The notes under the pieces: generated by a model | The model's database searches: none | The model's input: the letters and a program-made list of their open reading frames with translations, nothing else | What the model was told of the DNA's origin: nothing | Program-made: the position numbers and the translations under genes | In this document: positions 10,686 through 22,799 of the stretch, in pieces | How positions within the stretch are numbered: the first letter of the stretch is position 1 | Layout: every line of letters starts with the position of its first letter | Assembly (NCBI GenBank): GCA_019633425.1 | Contig: WSUB01000043.1 | Span: 62,001-126,000 of the forward strand | Origin: Tulasnella sp. 424 | Taxonomy: Eukaryota; Basidiomycota; Agaricomycetes; Cantharellales; Tulasnellaceae | Length of the DNA stretch: 64,000 nucleotides | Direction: 5' to 3'

Positions 10686-11501
10686 TCATGTAGAATGTAT
10701 CTAGGATCGAAACTCTCGTTAGTCGGAAGGTCTTACAAGGAAAGGAACCGTTGAGTCTCACCAGCGCACTCAAACGAACCCATTCATCCAAGGAACGAAC
10801 ATATTGGTCTTCTTTCTCGTCAATTTTTCGATCCGGAGCCCATGCGACGAATGAGGAGAACGTTCCAGTAGGAGTGAATTGCTTGGCCGGAGCGGTGGCT
10901 GCACTCAAACGACCCCGTTAGCAAGCATTCGACCGATCTTGGTATTGTGATTCCACACACCATTTTCACCCTCATCCCCCGTGGCACCAGACACAACAGT
11001 CTTGGCCACCTGCTTCACTTTCTTCGCTGCTCCACCGTCTTCCTTCGCCGCTCCCCTCTTCCGCTTTGCTCCAGTTTTCGAGTCGTCGCTCGCCTCCTCT
11101 ACTTTTTGTGCACCAGCAAGCACCACACCCGAGTACCCCGAAGGAAGACTGATCTCCACCCCATGTAGTCGGCGCCCTCGGAAAGCCGCAATGAAACGCT
11201 TCTGCAAGCTCTTCGCCGTGTCTTTCAAGATGTTTGCAACCGGCGTGTCTACAAGGGTTGATGCGGTAGACTCCTGACTGTCACCCTCAGCTACTTGTGT
11301 CTCACTTGGACTTGCAGAAGGAGTCGGAGTAGACTTGGTTTCGTCTTTCTCTTCTTCCTTGGGGGCGTCTCGGACGTTCCAATAAAGAGATAGAGGGGCT
11401 GGGCCGGTATAGGCAATGTTAAAGGGCATCAGATGCAAAGACGCGTCTTTTGGAGTCGTTTGAGGAGGTGTGATCATGATTCCGCCGGTTTTTGAAGCCA
11501 T
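10686..11501 (-). CDS. Ribonuclease H2 subunit C
   Basis: Exons 11501-10961, 10898-10762 and 10700-10686 join in frame. RNase H2C is a non-catalytic subunit of the nuclear trimer that removes ribonucleotides from DNA and RNA from RNA/DNA hybrids. Visible family motifs are LHLMPFNIAYTGPAPLSLYW near residue 20, AAFRGRRLHG-x-x-(I/V)SLPSGYSGVVL in the middle, and the C-terminal block TFSSFVAWAPDRK...D-x-x-x-RSLDEWVRLSALIHS. Intron 1 (62 bases) has GTGTGTGG and GCTAAC...GTGCAG; intron 2 ends at CCTAG. The last exon is only 15 bases and supplies the IHST ending typical of the family, which strongly supports the structure. The insert between the two N-terminal blocks and the KRKRG-rich insert are fungal-type spacers. 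The start was chosen as the first in-frame ATG; no upstream in-frame ATG precedes it. Confidence 0.85.
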
Positions 11502-11902
11502 GAAGATGGGTGCTAGAGGTGCTCGGGGCTTTGTTTTCGTCTTGCGGTCGTGGCGGGAAGTTTGTTGACGTGATGTTTGTTCGTGTGGCGCCTTCCCGGT
11601 CTTCACTTCACGAAGAACCCGTCAACCGGCACTGCACGCCTTGCTCGTCACTACCTCCATCGCGGGAACGTACTCATTACCTCATAACCCAACCTGTTTC
11701 TTATTGTCACGCAAGCATCACGTTGTCATAGAGCCGTTCCATCAGTCGTTCGGCGGGTCAGGCGTCACGTGCGCCTCCCGAAGATCCGGGGCGAGAGTGT
11801 CACCCCGCAGAAAAGTGGCCAGCCTTTTCTTCCCCACTTCGCATGGTCTCCCGCTCTCCGTCCTTCCACGACTGAATCCGACCTAGCTACACACAACCTA
11901 CG
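11502..11902. promoter_or_regulatory. Divergent promoter region RNase H2C / mitochondrial carrier
   Basis: About 400 bases between two outward-facing start codons. It must carry both promoters. I see no clear TATA element. Confidence 0.45.
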
Positions 11903-13350
11903 ATGGGATCTAAGGATAAACGCAAGTATCTAAGGCTCAAACTGATGCTACCCTGAGCTAACCGAGTCCGATGCGACGGCTCTTGCAGAGGAATTGAATC
12001 CAACAGTTGAATTTACAGCTGGAACTATGGCCGGTGTGTGTAGTTTTACGTGGGACAGGACACCTACCTTATCTCTCCTGCTAACAGTCGCTCCGTTGAC
12101 GATGCGCAGGCATGTCTAGTCTCTTTGTGGGTCATCCTTTGGACACCATCAAAATCCGTTTGCAATCAAGTCAAACAAGTGGGAAATACTCCGGAACATT
12201 GAATGCGTTCAAGACGATAGTCAGAGAAGAGCGTGTCCGAGGGTTGTACAAGGGCGTTACTTCACCTCTGGTAGGTCCCTTGCGCGGAATACGGGGAGGC
12301 TGGACATGGGGCTCAATGCATATGTTGTTCGGTGCTTCGCTCAAAGGCGGGAACGGCGTTTCTCAACGGCATAGTATTTGCATCATATGGATTTTTTATT
12401 CGTCTCCAACAACGGAACGACCAAAGTTCCGATAAGGATCCTTCGCTAACTCAGATCGGATTCGCCGGTGCAGGAAGTGGCATTATGGCATCGTGAGCAC
12501 CTCTCTCTGGAACACGCCCTCTCGGCATCGACTCCGGCTCAATTCATATCTCAATTTCTTTTCCCTCAGAATCATAACAACTCCAACAGAGCTAGTCAAG
12601 ATCCGCCAACAAATGATGCTCTCCCCAACGGGCTTACCATCCACGTACCAAGTCGCCTTAACCATCTTTCGAACCGAAGGTTTCCGAGGGTTCTTCCGAG
12701 GCATAACCTCAACGTGTGTGAGGGATCTAGGTTATGGCTGGTACTTTGCAACCTACGAGGGAAGCTGTCGACTGTTCCGGTGGTGGAGGACCAGGAGGAA
12801 GGAGAAGGATTACCTTTCAGACGGTTCGAGGGCGCCTCACCCATATGGAGTTCTCATGGACTCTTCCGACCCGTCGACCCTCCTACCTCGTAATCAGCAC
12901 CCCCACGTGAACCATGCCTCTCTAATCGAGGAGATGGACTCTTTCGAGTCGGAGCTATCTTGGGCCGAGTTGATGGCTGCTGGTGGATTGGCGGGCATTA
13001 TGGCATGGCTATCCACCTTCCCGCTGGATCCGATCAAGTCGAGAATCCAAGAAACCCGTTGGGTGTCGCCTTCCTCCACACCAAACTTTAAGGCTTCGGA
13101 GCATCCTTATAACAACACGCTTGCGGCAACGAGGAGCATATATAGGGAGCTTGGGTGGAAGGGGATGTGGGCTGGGTTGACCCCTACTCTCATCAGGTAA
13201 GACTGTCGAAAAGATTCTTGTAAGAACGAGCATCACACGAAACTCACTCTACTCTTCCCGGTTCCTTCGTTTAGGGCCGTCCCAACTAACATGGTCACCT
13301 TCCTGGTCTTTGAAATGATCATGAGTGCAGCCGGCGGCAAGCCCCGCTAG
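11903..13350 (+). CDS. Mitochondrial carrier (SLC25 family)
   Basis: Six exons: 11903-11921, 11989-12033, 12110-12270, 12347-12492, 12570-13196 and 13275-13350. The protein has the tripartite SLC25 layout with all three signatures: HPLDTIKIR in repeat 1, TPTELVKIRQQ in repeat 2 and FPLDPIKSR in repeat 3. Each is followed by the matching G-x-x-G-(L/F/M)-(Y/F/W)-(K/R/A)-G element (RGLYKG, RGFFRG, KGMWAG). SLC25 carriers exchange metabolites across the inner mitochondrial membrane. Overall spacing and the ending RAVPTNMVTFLVFEM are reminiscent of the Crc1/Ymc1/Ort1 branch (carnitine, amino acid), but the substrate cannot be decided by eye. The linker between repeats 2 and 3 is unusually long and acidic. 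Intron 1 only works as a GC-AG intron (AAAC|GCAAGT...TTGCAG); this gives MGSKDKQELNPTVEFTAG. Confidence 0.85.
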
Positions 13351-13507
13351 AAGAATCTAACCCAACACATGGTTTTTATACCCAAGAAGGCTGCTATAAT
13401 ACCGTATGCTACAAAGAAAGCAATAACTCATGTACATCTCACCATACACAGAATCTTGTCTAGTCAAGTTTTGATCGATGCGGAACTCCAACCTCCCCAT
13501 CATGTAT

Positions 13508-15722
13508 CTATAGTTGTTGATATGGTTGATCGTCTGGGAGGACAACCTCGTGCTCCCCTTCTGCGTCGATTGGGTGATCCATAATGAACGAGTCGGAGGA
13601 TTGAGGAGGTGGGAATGGCGGGGGGAATGCTAGGGATGGCACCTGAAAGGTCCTCGTTATGTAAGTAAACGTGGAGATGCTGTGCGGGGGCAAGCGTCTT
13701 ACATGGCCAGGGTCATCGAATTGAATGGCGTCGGCTCCCAAAGCAAAGTTTCTCTTCGTGTTCGGTACTGCGCGAGATGTGCCCAAAGTTTGGGCGAATG
13801 GACTTTCAAAGTTCAAGATAGGCTGACGCAGACAAAACCGGTCAATAGGTAACGCGACGAAGAGAGGGAATCCCTAAGACCGTACCCGCTGCGAGACATC
13901 ATTTAAAGATGAACCAGCCAAGAGAGGATAACGAAATGACTGTGGCCGACTGGGAGAAACTTGGCCACCCGAGGATACGATGGACATTTGGGATGACGAA
14001 GGAAAATCGCGCTGTGTGCCACCTTGGCTGGAGTACGGCTGAGACTGAGAGAATACATCCAGGTCCTTCATCTGATGGAATGGAAGGCCCATTAGAGATA
14101 TCACAGCTGTTGAGGGCGCCATTCGACGACTCACTACCGGAGCAGGAGGAAGAAAACCGTCATCCGGAACTGGAGGCTGCCAGTCGCCAGCGTCGTTGAA
14201 CTGTGACGGGAGTCAGCAACCCCCAGGAGCAATCAGAGAAATGCGCGCTCACCAAGGGGAGAGTAAGAGCTGGGGGGTCCTCTTGCGTGAGGGGCACATT
14301 CTCGCCCTCATTCTCGTCTGTCACGTACGACAGGCGATCCTCGTCAGCCGCCCCCTTGCTGGTCTGAGTGTCCATCGCAGAGTGAGGTAAGCTTTCTTCC
14401 ATAGAAAAAGATTCTAGCGCTTCCTGTGTGAGACCATTCTGCGGTCCCAAGGTCGTGGTTGGGGTGGCTTGGGGCAATGGTAAGTTGTCTTCACCTTCCC
14501 CATCTCCATCCTCCTCACCCTCCCCCGCATCCGCGTCCTGCGTACAAAACAAGTCCATGACCTGGCTCGATCCACTGACTGACGCCGGAACAATCGAGCT
14601 TTCTTGTGACGCTAACGGTGCAGAATCTGATCCGTGAAGAAATGAATTTTCGTCCGTTTGCGGCTAGTCAAATGAAACCCAACAAGTGCAATCCCCAACA
14701 TTAGTAATGATCGAAAGTTAGAAGATTCTTTATCGAAGTAGAAAATTCCGTTTTGCTTACGACAGATGACACTTGTTCGTCAGTGTCGGGCGCTGTGGGA
14801 GGTAAGGTTAATGCCGGAAGAGGAAGGGGAGACCCATCCGATGTCGTGAGTTCTGAGAGTGATGAGCTTAGGTCGTCCACTTGCTCCGGTTTCATTGCTG
14901 CGGCTGGTCCAGAGACATTATGCGGGCGGACCTAGAGACGGGGGGGTTGACGAAGGGTACGTGTCACGATCAGTAGTCTGGACAAATCTGGACTTCGCAA
15001 GGCAAACGCGGCAATATCACGTACGGCATTCGAACCCGCGTTAGTCCCACTTTTTCTTGGTGGTTGCTTATCTCGCTTAGGCATTCTTTTGGGGGGCAAA
15101 CGTTGGCGATTTGTCCCCGAATTGCCTGGCACACGGCCACCATCGGTTGTCGGAGGAGAATCGTGACCTGAACCGCCCTGTTTGATTGGATTAGAGCGTA
15201 TATTGCTCGCCTTATTTATCGCGAAAAGGAATTAGATGGGAGGCTGGAGCGTTTTCCTGTCCCAAAAGGGTAAAGAAAATTCTTACATTCGATTCCGATC
15301 GCTCGTGGTCTGCAGCAGGCCGAGCTTCTTTCCTCCGACGTTTCAGCTGCCATACGCAATATGACGTTAAGCAAACATCTTGTCTTGTGAGGGGCGAGTC
15401 TCACATACAGGAGGGGGGTTGCACTCCGTGGGATGGAGCTCGTCATCCGCATCTTCTCCGTCTCCGTCCGACGTTGATGGAACATTCCTTTTTCCACTTC
15501 GCCGGCTTGACCTCGAGATCTCGTTCGAAATCTTGGGTGAAGTGTGTGTCTTCTTTGATTTCTTGGAAGGAACGCTATCCAGCCATGTGTTCAAAGTGGT
15601 CAAAGGTCTGAGGGTCTTGAATATTTTTGGTGCGGGAGAGAGACTAACCCTGGTGGGCCCGGCTTAGTGGGGCTAGACTGAGCGCTTGTGCCACCGGCGG
15701 ATGAGCGCGTTGCGACTGTCAT
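13508..15722 (-). CDS. Unknown disordered, Ser/Pro-rich protein with basic and acidic blocks
   Basis: A chain of exons on the minus strand starts at an ATG at 15722 and ends at a stop at 13508. Exon 1 is 15722-15649 and exon 2 begins at 15607. It opens with a Ser/Thr/Pro-rich leader, then LTTLNTWLDSVPSKKSKK, a basic block with KRNV, a second basic block LKRRRKEARP, then RLPPKRMPKRDKQPPRK. Acidic stretches such as EGEEDGDGEGED follow, and finally SQSQPYSSQ-type and Pro-rich segments ending in DDQPYQQL. I do not recognise a domain. The clusters of basic residues and lack of membrane segments suggest a nuclear protein, but that is inference. About eight exons are needed; several internal borders were not fixed. 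SQ-rich stretches might be kinase sites. Confidence 0.5.
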
Positions 15723-17415
15723 TTATTAGCGGCTAACTTCGCGACTTGAGTTAAGATGATAGTGCGTCTAAAGAAGGATAGATGAGTGAGATACCGCGGT
15801 AGAAAGGGAGATCCTGATCAATCACCTGCTTCTTGCAATTAGTGTTTTTCCACTTGCGAAAGTGGGAGATTACATGCGGTGTATAGCTTAGAGCTATTAT
15901 TTGAAGCGTAATGGGGCGACTTGTTGCGAGTAAAAAACAGCGTTAGGGAGATTCTTCGGTGCGGATGCAGCGTGTTTACCCTTTCCCAACTGGGCAACAC
16001 GGGTGGTTGTGGCAGCGCGAGCTTGTTTTACGGGAGCGACGGTGTGCAGCTATGAGATGGGCAGTGATTCACGGAATTGGTGAGGTCGTCGTTGGGATCG
16101 AACTACGCAAACGGACATGTACGTTTCGTTGTTGGTGTCAAAGGGTCGAGTTGCTTGTTTCTATTGTGACCACATACGCGGCGACCTCTGGACCTTTGAG
16201 CTTGCTGCCAGGTCGGATTCCCCCTCGACACTCGATCGCACAACTGCAAAGCTAGCGCCATCATCGTTTCTTGGGGGTTTTGTGTAACCCGCTTGCCATT
16301 GTTCACTTCGTCTAGCTCGTCCGCTTCCCCGTGCCCTCGATTGCGCTCCTTTAGCCAGGCAGGCCCTTTCTGGGTTAGAGCTTCCTTCATACAGGAGCAT
16401 AATGAGCTTCGTGGCAGTGTATAGTATAAACCTCCAATTTATGCTGTCTCTGCGTGGGTCAACAATGGCGGGTTGTACGGCCTCAGGTGGGCCCCCTACC
16501 GCGTTGCAGCCTCACGCGTCGGCCGTTTCAAGGAGCGCGCGGCGGCCCTATCCAACCAATCGCACTTGAGGCAGAGCTTATCGGTAAGTTTTGGCATCCT
16601 CTCCTCGCAGAGCCACTAACTCGATCGTCACTGTCACTATAGCGACAACTAAATGAAACAAGGGCACGCCTCTCCACGCCCGATTCTACCGAATTGGGCA
16701 AATCCGGTGGCAAACCTCTTCCTTGATCATTCCAGTGTTTCATAGCAAAAGTGCGTCGCTTTCTGGGTCAGTTGCTGAATGCTGATATCCATTCCCTGGG
16801 GGCGACAAGCGCTCCGATGGACACCCACCTTCCCGATGGCGACAAGGGGACCGCGGTGACGTCTTGGGGATCGGCACCAGACCAGTACCTTGGTCGATGC
16901 TCAACGGAGTTCACGACCTTATCTTGATATAATGAAATAAGGTCAGCATCGTTAGGCTCTCACAGGAATCGTACCACCACTTGCATTGCAGCAACTCCGC
17001 GCCAAAGGCTGGTGCACAGTGCACTCATGTTCCGAGTAGAAACTTCCATAGAAGTTTTCGAATGTTCCTTTTACTCACGCAGAGGGAATATTGCGATTAT
17101 GCATAGATTGGTCCCATTGCAACAACACGCTCTGGCCTCATGCCTCCGGCAATTTGACCCATAGAGGGTCTGGGAAGGTTTGTGAGTCGACGCAGTGCTG
17201 GGAATACTAAGTATCGCAGGGTTCTTATGCACCGACTCCCGCTTTCTCCCCTCCCCCTCTCCTCACCACCCCTCCACCCTCCACACCGCCTCACATCCAA
17301 CTCGCTACTAGTATCTTCGCTCCCATTCGCCGACCCCGATCGGAGATCTTCTATTAGAAAGTGAAGCAGCTATCAGCGTGTTTTCAGCATTGCACCACCC
17401 CCCTCCCCCACTTAA
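15723..17415. other. Gene-free 1.7 kb upstream of the HSF array
   Basis: No protein-like frame with a recognisable motif. It separates the unknown minus-strand gene from the first HSF-domain gene and should hold both promoters. The last 250 bases before 17416 become pyrimidine-rich (CTCCCC runs), as is common before fungal starts. Confidence 0.45.
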
Positions 17416-19298
17416 ATGGATGTCGACATCATGAACCAAGAGGAATCCAAATTAAAGCCCCTTGCTTCCGAGCTGGAATCCTCACTCATTGCTGCCTCTT
17501 CTACCGGGAGAGATCAACCATCCTCCACGACGCTGCGCCACCGCCACCCTCCTTACGAACAAAGGGCCTTCCCTCCGCAGCGGTATTCCTCCGCAGATAC
17601 ATCTGTTCCACGACACTCGTTCGTTTCGCCTTCGACCGATATCCACAGAACAATGGAGCCTTCATCTACTCAAGCCCCACCACCCGGCCCTCTTCTTCGA
17701 AAGGAGTCGGTAATGTCGCCGACGGACATCTCAGCGGGCCCCTCCACATCTCCCCAACTTCAATTTCACGGCCACCGGCCGTACGACCCATCGTTGTGCA
17801 CGATGCCAGAGGATGATAACGCCTTCGGTGATGACGACGACCCAGACCCTGTGATGGATGTCGACGAAATTGGGTACCCGAAACCACAACTCGACAGTCA
17901 GGGGCAGTCGGTCACTGGGGACACCCTCAAAGGGGGAGGAACGCCGAAGAACTTCGTCCACAAGCTTTTCGGGTAAGCATCGACCACTTCCATTCGTCCT
18001 CCATTCTCTAACCCTCTTAATTAGGATGTTGGCAGACCCGGAGGCAGCTTCATACATTCAGTGGAATCACGACGGTCGCGAATTCGTTGTGGTCAACCAG
18101 GAGGAGTTTGCTAAAAGGATTTTGTCGAAGCACTTCAAGCATTCCAATGTACGCGCGGGCCTTTTCCTAACCCCCCTCTCTCTGAACGTTTTCCACCACA
18201 GTTCAGCAGCTTTGTCCGGCAGCTGAATATGTATGACTTCCACAAAATCAACCGAGTAAGTGAAAAGGGCAACTAGGTTAACATAACATCTAACACTCAG
18301 ACCCTTACGTCGCTTAGGCACCACGGTCCCAAAGGGGTACCACCCAGCCCCAAGTCTGGGTCTTCTGCCATCCCAGATTCCAAAGGGGACGTCCGGATCT
18401 ACTCCATGGTATCAAACGGAAAGCGAACGAGGGACCGACAGTCCCTCTTCCGTTCGGCGAGGATCAGCTGGTAGCGGAACGCAGACCCAGTTTAGTCGCA
18501 GGGATGAGGTCTCCACCAAACGGAGCTGCCATGAACCACGAGGCCATGATTCTCGACCTCCAAAGGAAGAACGAGGAATTGAGCGAGAGACTTCAACGGA
18601 TGGAACATAACTACAAGGAGCTGGACAGAAAACTTCAGACCGTGCTGGATCGGATCCAGCCCAGGACCCCGTCCCAGCAGTTACTCGACACCAGGCAGCC
18701 CGTTCGGACCGGCATAGCGGCACGCACTTCATCGCAACACGATGAACAGGTCCCTCACTTCGATTACAACGTTCCGCAGTCAATCGGCCCAGTCGGCGGC
18801 TTCCAGCAACAACATGGTGATGGTTTGCAAAGCCCCCAAACGGACTCCCAGTCTTCTGTCGATCAGTTCCAGGCCGGACCTCCCAGCTCCTTCGTTTCTC
18901 CCTCTCCGACGTCCGGGTCCTCCGGCATACCAGGTTCCTCCAGCACCGATCCCCTCCATAATTCCCATTTATCCCTCTCTCCCCTCGGAATAAATGGCGG
19001 TTCAAGCGGCTACCAGCCTGGTATACATCATCAACCAAATCCAGTAAGCCAACAGAACATCATTTTCCAGGGACTCAGTAGCTTCAACATTTACGATCCA
19101 GGATCGCAACAAATCGCCGGACATCCCAATCAAAACTTCCCCTCCGGCATCCCCCAAACCATCCCCACGAGTCAAAGTCGAATCAATTTAGGAGGTCGCG
19201 GTCACCCCGTTATGATGACACCTCAAAAAAGCGGACCCCTTGCGACTGTTCCTCCGAAGGGTCAACCTCCAGACTCGAATGGTGGCTTGTACCGTTGA
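17416..19298 (+). CDS. HSF-type transcription factor (array member A)
   Basis: Exons 17416-17972, 18025-18148, 18202-18255 and 18318-19298 give 571 residues. After an acidic, Pro/Ser-rich N-terminus of about 180 residues comes a full HSF DNA-binding domain: NFVHKLFGML, YIQWNHDGREFVVV, FAKRILSKHFKHSN, the recognition helix FSSFVRQLNMYDFHKINR, then VWVFCHPRFQRGRPDLLHGI and IKRKA. A coiled coil follows (about residues 265-305), then a long Gln/Ser/Pro tail. HSF domains are winged helices that bind nGAAn repeats as trimers in the nucleus. There is no receiver domain, so it is not Skn7; it could be Hsf1-, Sfl1- or Mga1-like. This is the least diverged of the eight HSF-domain genes here and may be the ancestral-type member. 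Confidence 0.88.
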
Positions 19299-21230
19299 CT
19301 ATATGAGGGTGGTAAAATGCTCCGGCTGCCATACAACCCTCAAAATTTGTGGGGCGCCTGGTCATCGTAACTGGTTCATGGTTCATGGGTTTCTTTGATT
19401 CCGCGCTCTCCTTCGATCCGTTTTCGTACGTTGAAACATTTACGGTGTTAGGTTCTCCGTTTTTACATTGTTGTTATGTCGTCTGGGGATTCGTCTCATT
19501 CGTTCTCTCTTTGTAATACGGCTGCCCTAGTTCTCGTTCGTCGACTGCAGAATGACGACAGTTCCTGGTCGGCTGATATTCAGAATTGTATTCGTATCCC
19601 TTATGTCTAGATGTACCCCTACTTATCCCCCACTTTCCCTCTACGTATACCTCCCTGAGTGTGAAGCGAAATGTATACTATTTATGTTGTATTCTCGTCG
19701 TGTGTATAACGACTCCGAGCAGCGAGGGCTCCTGGGATCGGCCTTTGAGGCCTAGGTCGAGGGTTATATGCTAGATTTGGGCTCCAAGTTCGGCTGGTCC
19801 CTGGAACGGAGTACTAGCCCGCCCCCAACAGCAAGGGCTTCCCTTACCTCGCATCAGATCGATGAAGGTATTTTTGCTCACCTCAGTCGAGAATCCCAAT
19901 CGCGGCGGAGAAGAGCATATTCAAGTAGACTTGGTCGAGAAAACCTTCCCAACGTCTGGAAAGCAACCGTTTTCTATTTAGAACGTCCGGATCTTGGCCT
20001 CGAGGATTATCAACCCTCGATCACGCAACCAGGCGGGGCATTGAGGGCCCATGACCGCATTTCAAGAGCGAGAGGGGAACGAAGGTGTAGTGAAGCCAAG
20101 CAAGCAGGAAATAGTTTCCGCGTTCGGTCGCGCATCATGTATGTCGTTGCTTGTTCAGACTGCCTGCAAAACGATTCTCACCGCACTCATGATCCGACCA
20201 CAAAGCGCAGCAGCTCTCCGCTTGTCTCCCAATATACTGGAAACCCGGGTTTTCGGGAACGGATCAGGAGCCCCGAATTATTCGGAGCGGGCCTTTTGCT
20301 TTTGAAATTATCTTATTCAATTGAACCTCAAGGTGGGCTTCCCGGCAAACGCCTTGCCACATGAGCTGAACATGCGTAAACCTTGTTGTTGGCTAGCCTG
20401 GCTCTTATGCCCACTCAGACGCGACCCGGTTAGGTCGGCCGGTTATTGCTGCTAAGCCGTCTGGGGCTTATCATGCTCTCCAGAGGGTCGGGATGGATTG
20501 ATATAAAGGTTGGAAGCACTGTTGGCTCGACTTGTTGAGGCTCGGTATTCCAACCTTTACGCGAGCACTCCTTCTTGGACAATATACAACCGTTTAAACG
20601 TGCCCGTCCTGCCAGATTCTCGCTTCTCTTGGCTTCATCTCCTGAGGGCGCTCTGGTGCCCGATGGCGACGGCCGATCCAAGCTGCGCCCAGCAGGATAC
20701 ACAATTCCCCTGTGACAGGATACGCGGGGATAATGGTGTTTTAATCACAGGCGTAAGTCACGGAAGGTGGAGGGAGTTAGTTGTACACGTTTCTTACAAG
20801 GGCACCGCCTTGACACTTCGAAACCCGCGATTAGATTTCGAAATGTCCATTAGAAACGTAGCAACCAGCTTATATCTCATTCAACAGCTTCAAGCCTTCA
20901 CCTTTCAACCACCCCGAGCCCATCCCAGCGACTATAGCCACCTCTCTCGCAGGCTACGTCGTACGCCACTTAATCGCATTCTATCCGTAAGAGAGCTTGG
21001 CGGAATATCTTAGTCTCCCTCAACGTTTCTTTAAAGATCACGTGCCCATTTTCGAAGGGAATCCGGTAGGCCAAACGCCAAAATCCACCCGCTATGCGAC
21101 GCTTCTCTTCTGACGTACATGTTTGGTAGCCCTTGTCCTTACTTCGACCCCCATTCTCGGGTTTGAACAATCATTTGACGACTTCTACTTCGCGCCTTCC
21201 TTCCACCCCCTCCTCGTCGCCGGATACAAA
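19299..21230. other. Spacer between HSF-A and HSF-B
   Basis: About 1.9 kb. A 198-residue open frame at 19768-20364 has no recognisable motif, no splice context and no homologue pattern I know; I do not call it a gene. Bases 19299-19740 look like the 3' flank of HSF-A, with T-rich sequence. Confidence 0.45.
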
Positions 21231-22799
21231 ATGGATCGGGTTCAAACTATCGGTCGACCCTCAGCAATATCTCGTCGGAACAATCGTTCAAGAAGAACTA
21301 GAAACGAATCATCAGCATATCCTCGTTTCAACAGCTTCAGCGCCCAAGACAGTCGTGCAATTGGGGTCGATAACAACAATATACTGCCCACCCCACCTCA
21401 GACGCAAGTCAGTGTCGCTGGGATATCCAATGACGGAAAGCCCGTGGAAATCTCGTCAAACGAATCGTTCATCTTTAGGCTCTACGAGTGAGTGAGGTCG
21501 TTGTAGCTTTGGTACTCGATCTCTGATAGCCGTGAGCAGTATGGTAGAGGACGAGAGCGTCAACGCCTACATTCGTTGGAACGAAACCGGAGATTCTATC
21601 GTTATTCCCGATATCGAGGAGTTCAAGATGAATGCCTTACGGGAATACTTCGATATCCCGGTGGGTGCCACAGTGCTCAGTCCAGAAGTCCGTCAATCTC
21701 ATTTTTGGAGGATAGTTCGAGAGCTTTCACCGGCAATTGAACGGCTATTCATTCAAGAAGACTGAACGGGCAAGCACTATTGAATTTCTCGATTATCATG
21801 CCGCCCTGCTGATAGCAATTATTGCGTTATTAGAGCAGAACCACCGGTACCTATGTGCATAAGGAAAACAAGTTTCGCCGAGGCTGCCGAGATTCACTCC
21901 GTGATATCAAGCGCTCGGAACCCCACCAGGGAAAGACGATACAGCAGGACCAGCCTCCCAGAGATGTCGTCAACGACTCCGACACTTGTCCACCTTCGCT
22001 ACCCGACGGCCTGTCAGATCCTTGGAACAAGATCCTTGACCTAGAACAACATAACAGCTCTCTGAAAACCGAGCTGCACAAGACGAAGGATGCACTGGCA
22101 GACTTGACTAGGCGCCACTCGAGGACGGAGGCTGCGCTCGAGGAGCTGGAGAGAAGATTTGAAGCTTTCAGGTTATCGTTTCCACCTGCGGCAGCACTTG
22201 GAGCTAGCAGTCACACCCATGAAGCTTCCCCCCCTGCGCCTTTTAACCCCGGTGGTGTAGCACATGCAAGCTACTCCGGAAGTGCTGCACAGCGTGGATT
22301 GATTGATATGTCGCAGCCTATGATCGCTGACGAGGACCATGTTACAGGACCTGGGACGCAGAGCGCTACTGGTGTTTCGCGACCGCTGGTGAACGCTCGC
22401 TTTCAGTATCCTCATTACGCTACTCCGGCCGCAGCACTGCCACCCCAGTACCTCAGCACACCCGTCGAACCATCTCCTCCATCGAGTGCAGTCAGACTGC
22501 CAGCCGATCCAGACCTTTCGTACCTTCCATCGTCAGTAACAACCATTGAGCAACAGTGGCTAGGCTCTTCCCATAGTGTTTCCCAACAAATGAACCTGGA
22601 CTATGAGACTTCCGCCGGGGTCTGTTCCCAGAACTCGACAGCACCTTTCATCCGTACCTCCCGAGGCTCACCCCGATCTCTAAACACCCCCATGATGATC
22701 GTTCAGCGTAGGCAACCAAGAGATGCCATCGTAGACCCGGGACCTGGTCCAGCATCTGGTCATCTATCCCAGGCCTGGTCTGCGCTTATGTGGGGTTAA
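21231..22799 (+). CDS. Divergent HSF-type transcription factor (array member B)
   Basis: Exons 21231-21487, 21540-21660, 21716-21769 and 21834-22799 give 465 residues with exact frame closure. The HSF domain reads FIFRLYDMVEDESVNAYIRW, then the recognition helix FESFHRQLNGYSFKKTER and TYVHKENKFRRGCRDSLRDIKR, so the VRQLN core has become HRQLN. A coiled coil (LEQHNSSLKTELHKTKDAL and onward) follows, then a Pro/Ser-rich tail. The 54-base recognition-helix exon is the same length as in most sister genes. Intron 3 must be GC-AG (GAACGG|GCAAGC...TTATTAG); without it the frame stops early and the gene would look broken. Start chosen at the first ATG after the pyrimidine-rich leader. Confidence 0.72.

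Noticed and set aside
18412..19038. 208-residue frame antisense to HSF-A
   Set aside because: Shadow of the coding strand; HSF-A coding frame is supported by domain motifs and exon structure.
17416..19298. Assignment of HSF-A as Skn7
   Set aside because: No response-regulator receiver domain (no DxxMPxMDG-like motif) follows the coiled coil.
19768..20364. 198-residue open frame between HSF-A and HSF-B
   Set aside because: No motif, odd composition, no intron signals; long frames occur by chance in this GC-balanced sequence.
21540..21765. Reading of HSF-B exon 2 straight into an in-frame stop, suggesting a broken gene
   Set aside because: Alternative splicing choice gives a full HSF recognition helix in a 54-base exon and an exact frame for the whole gene.
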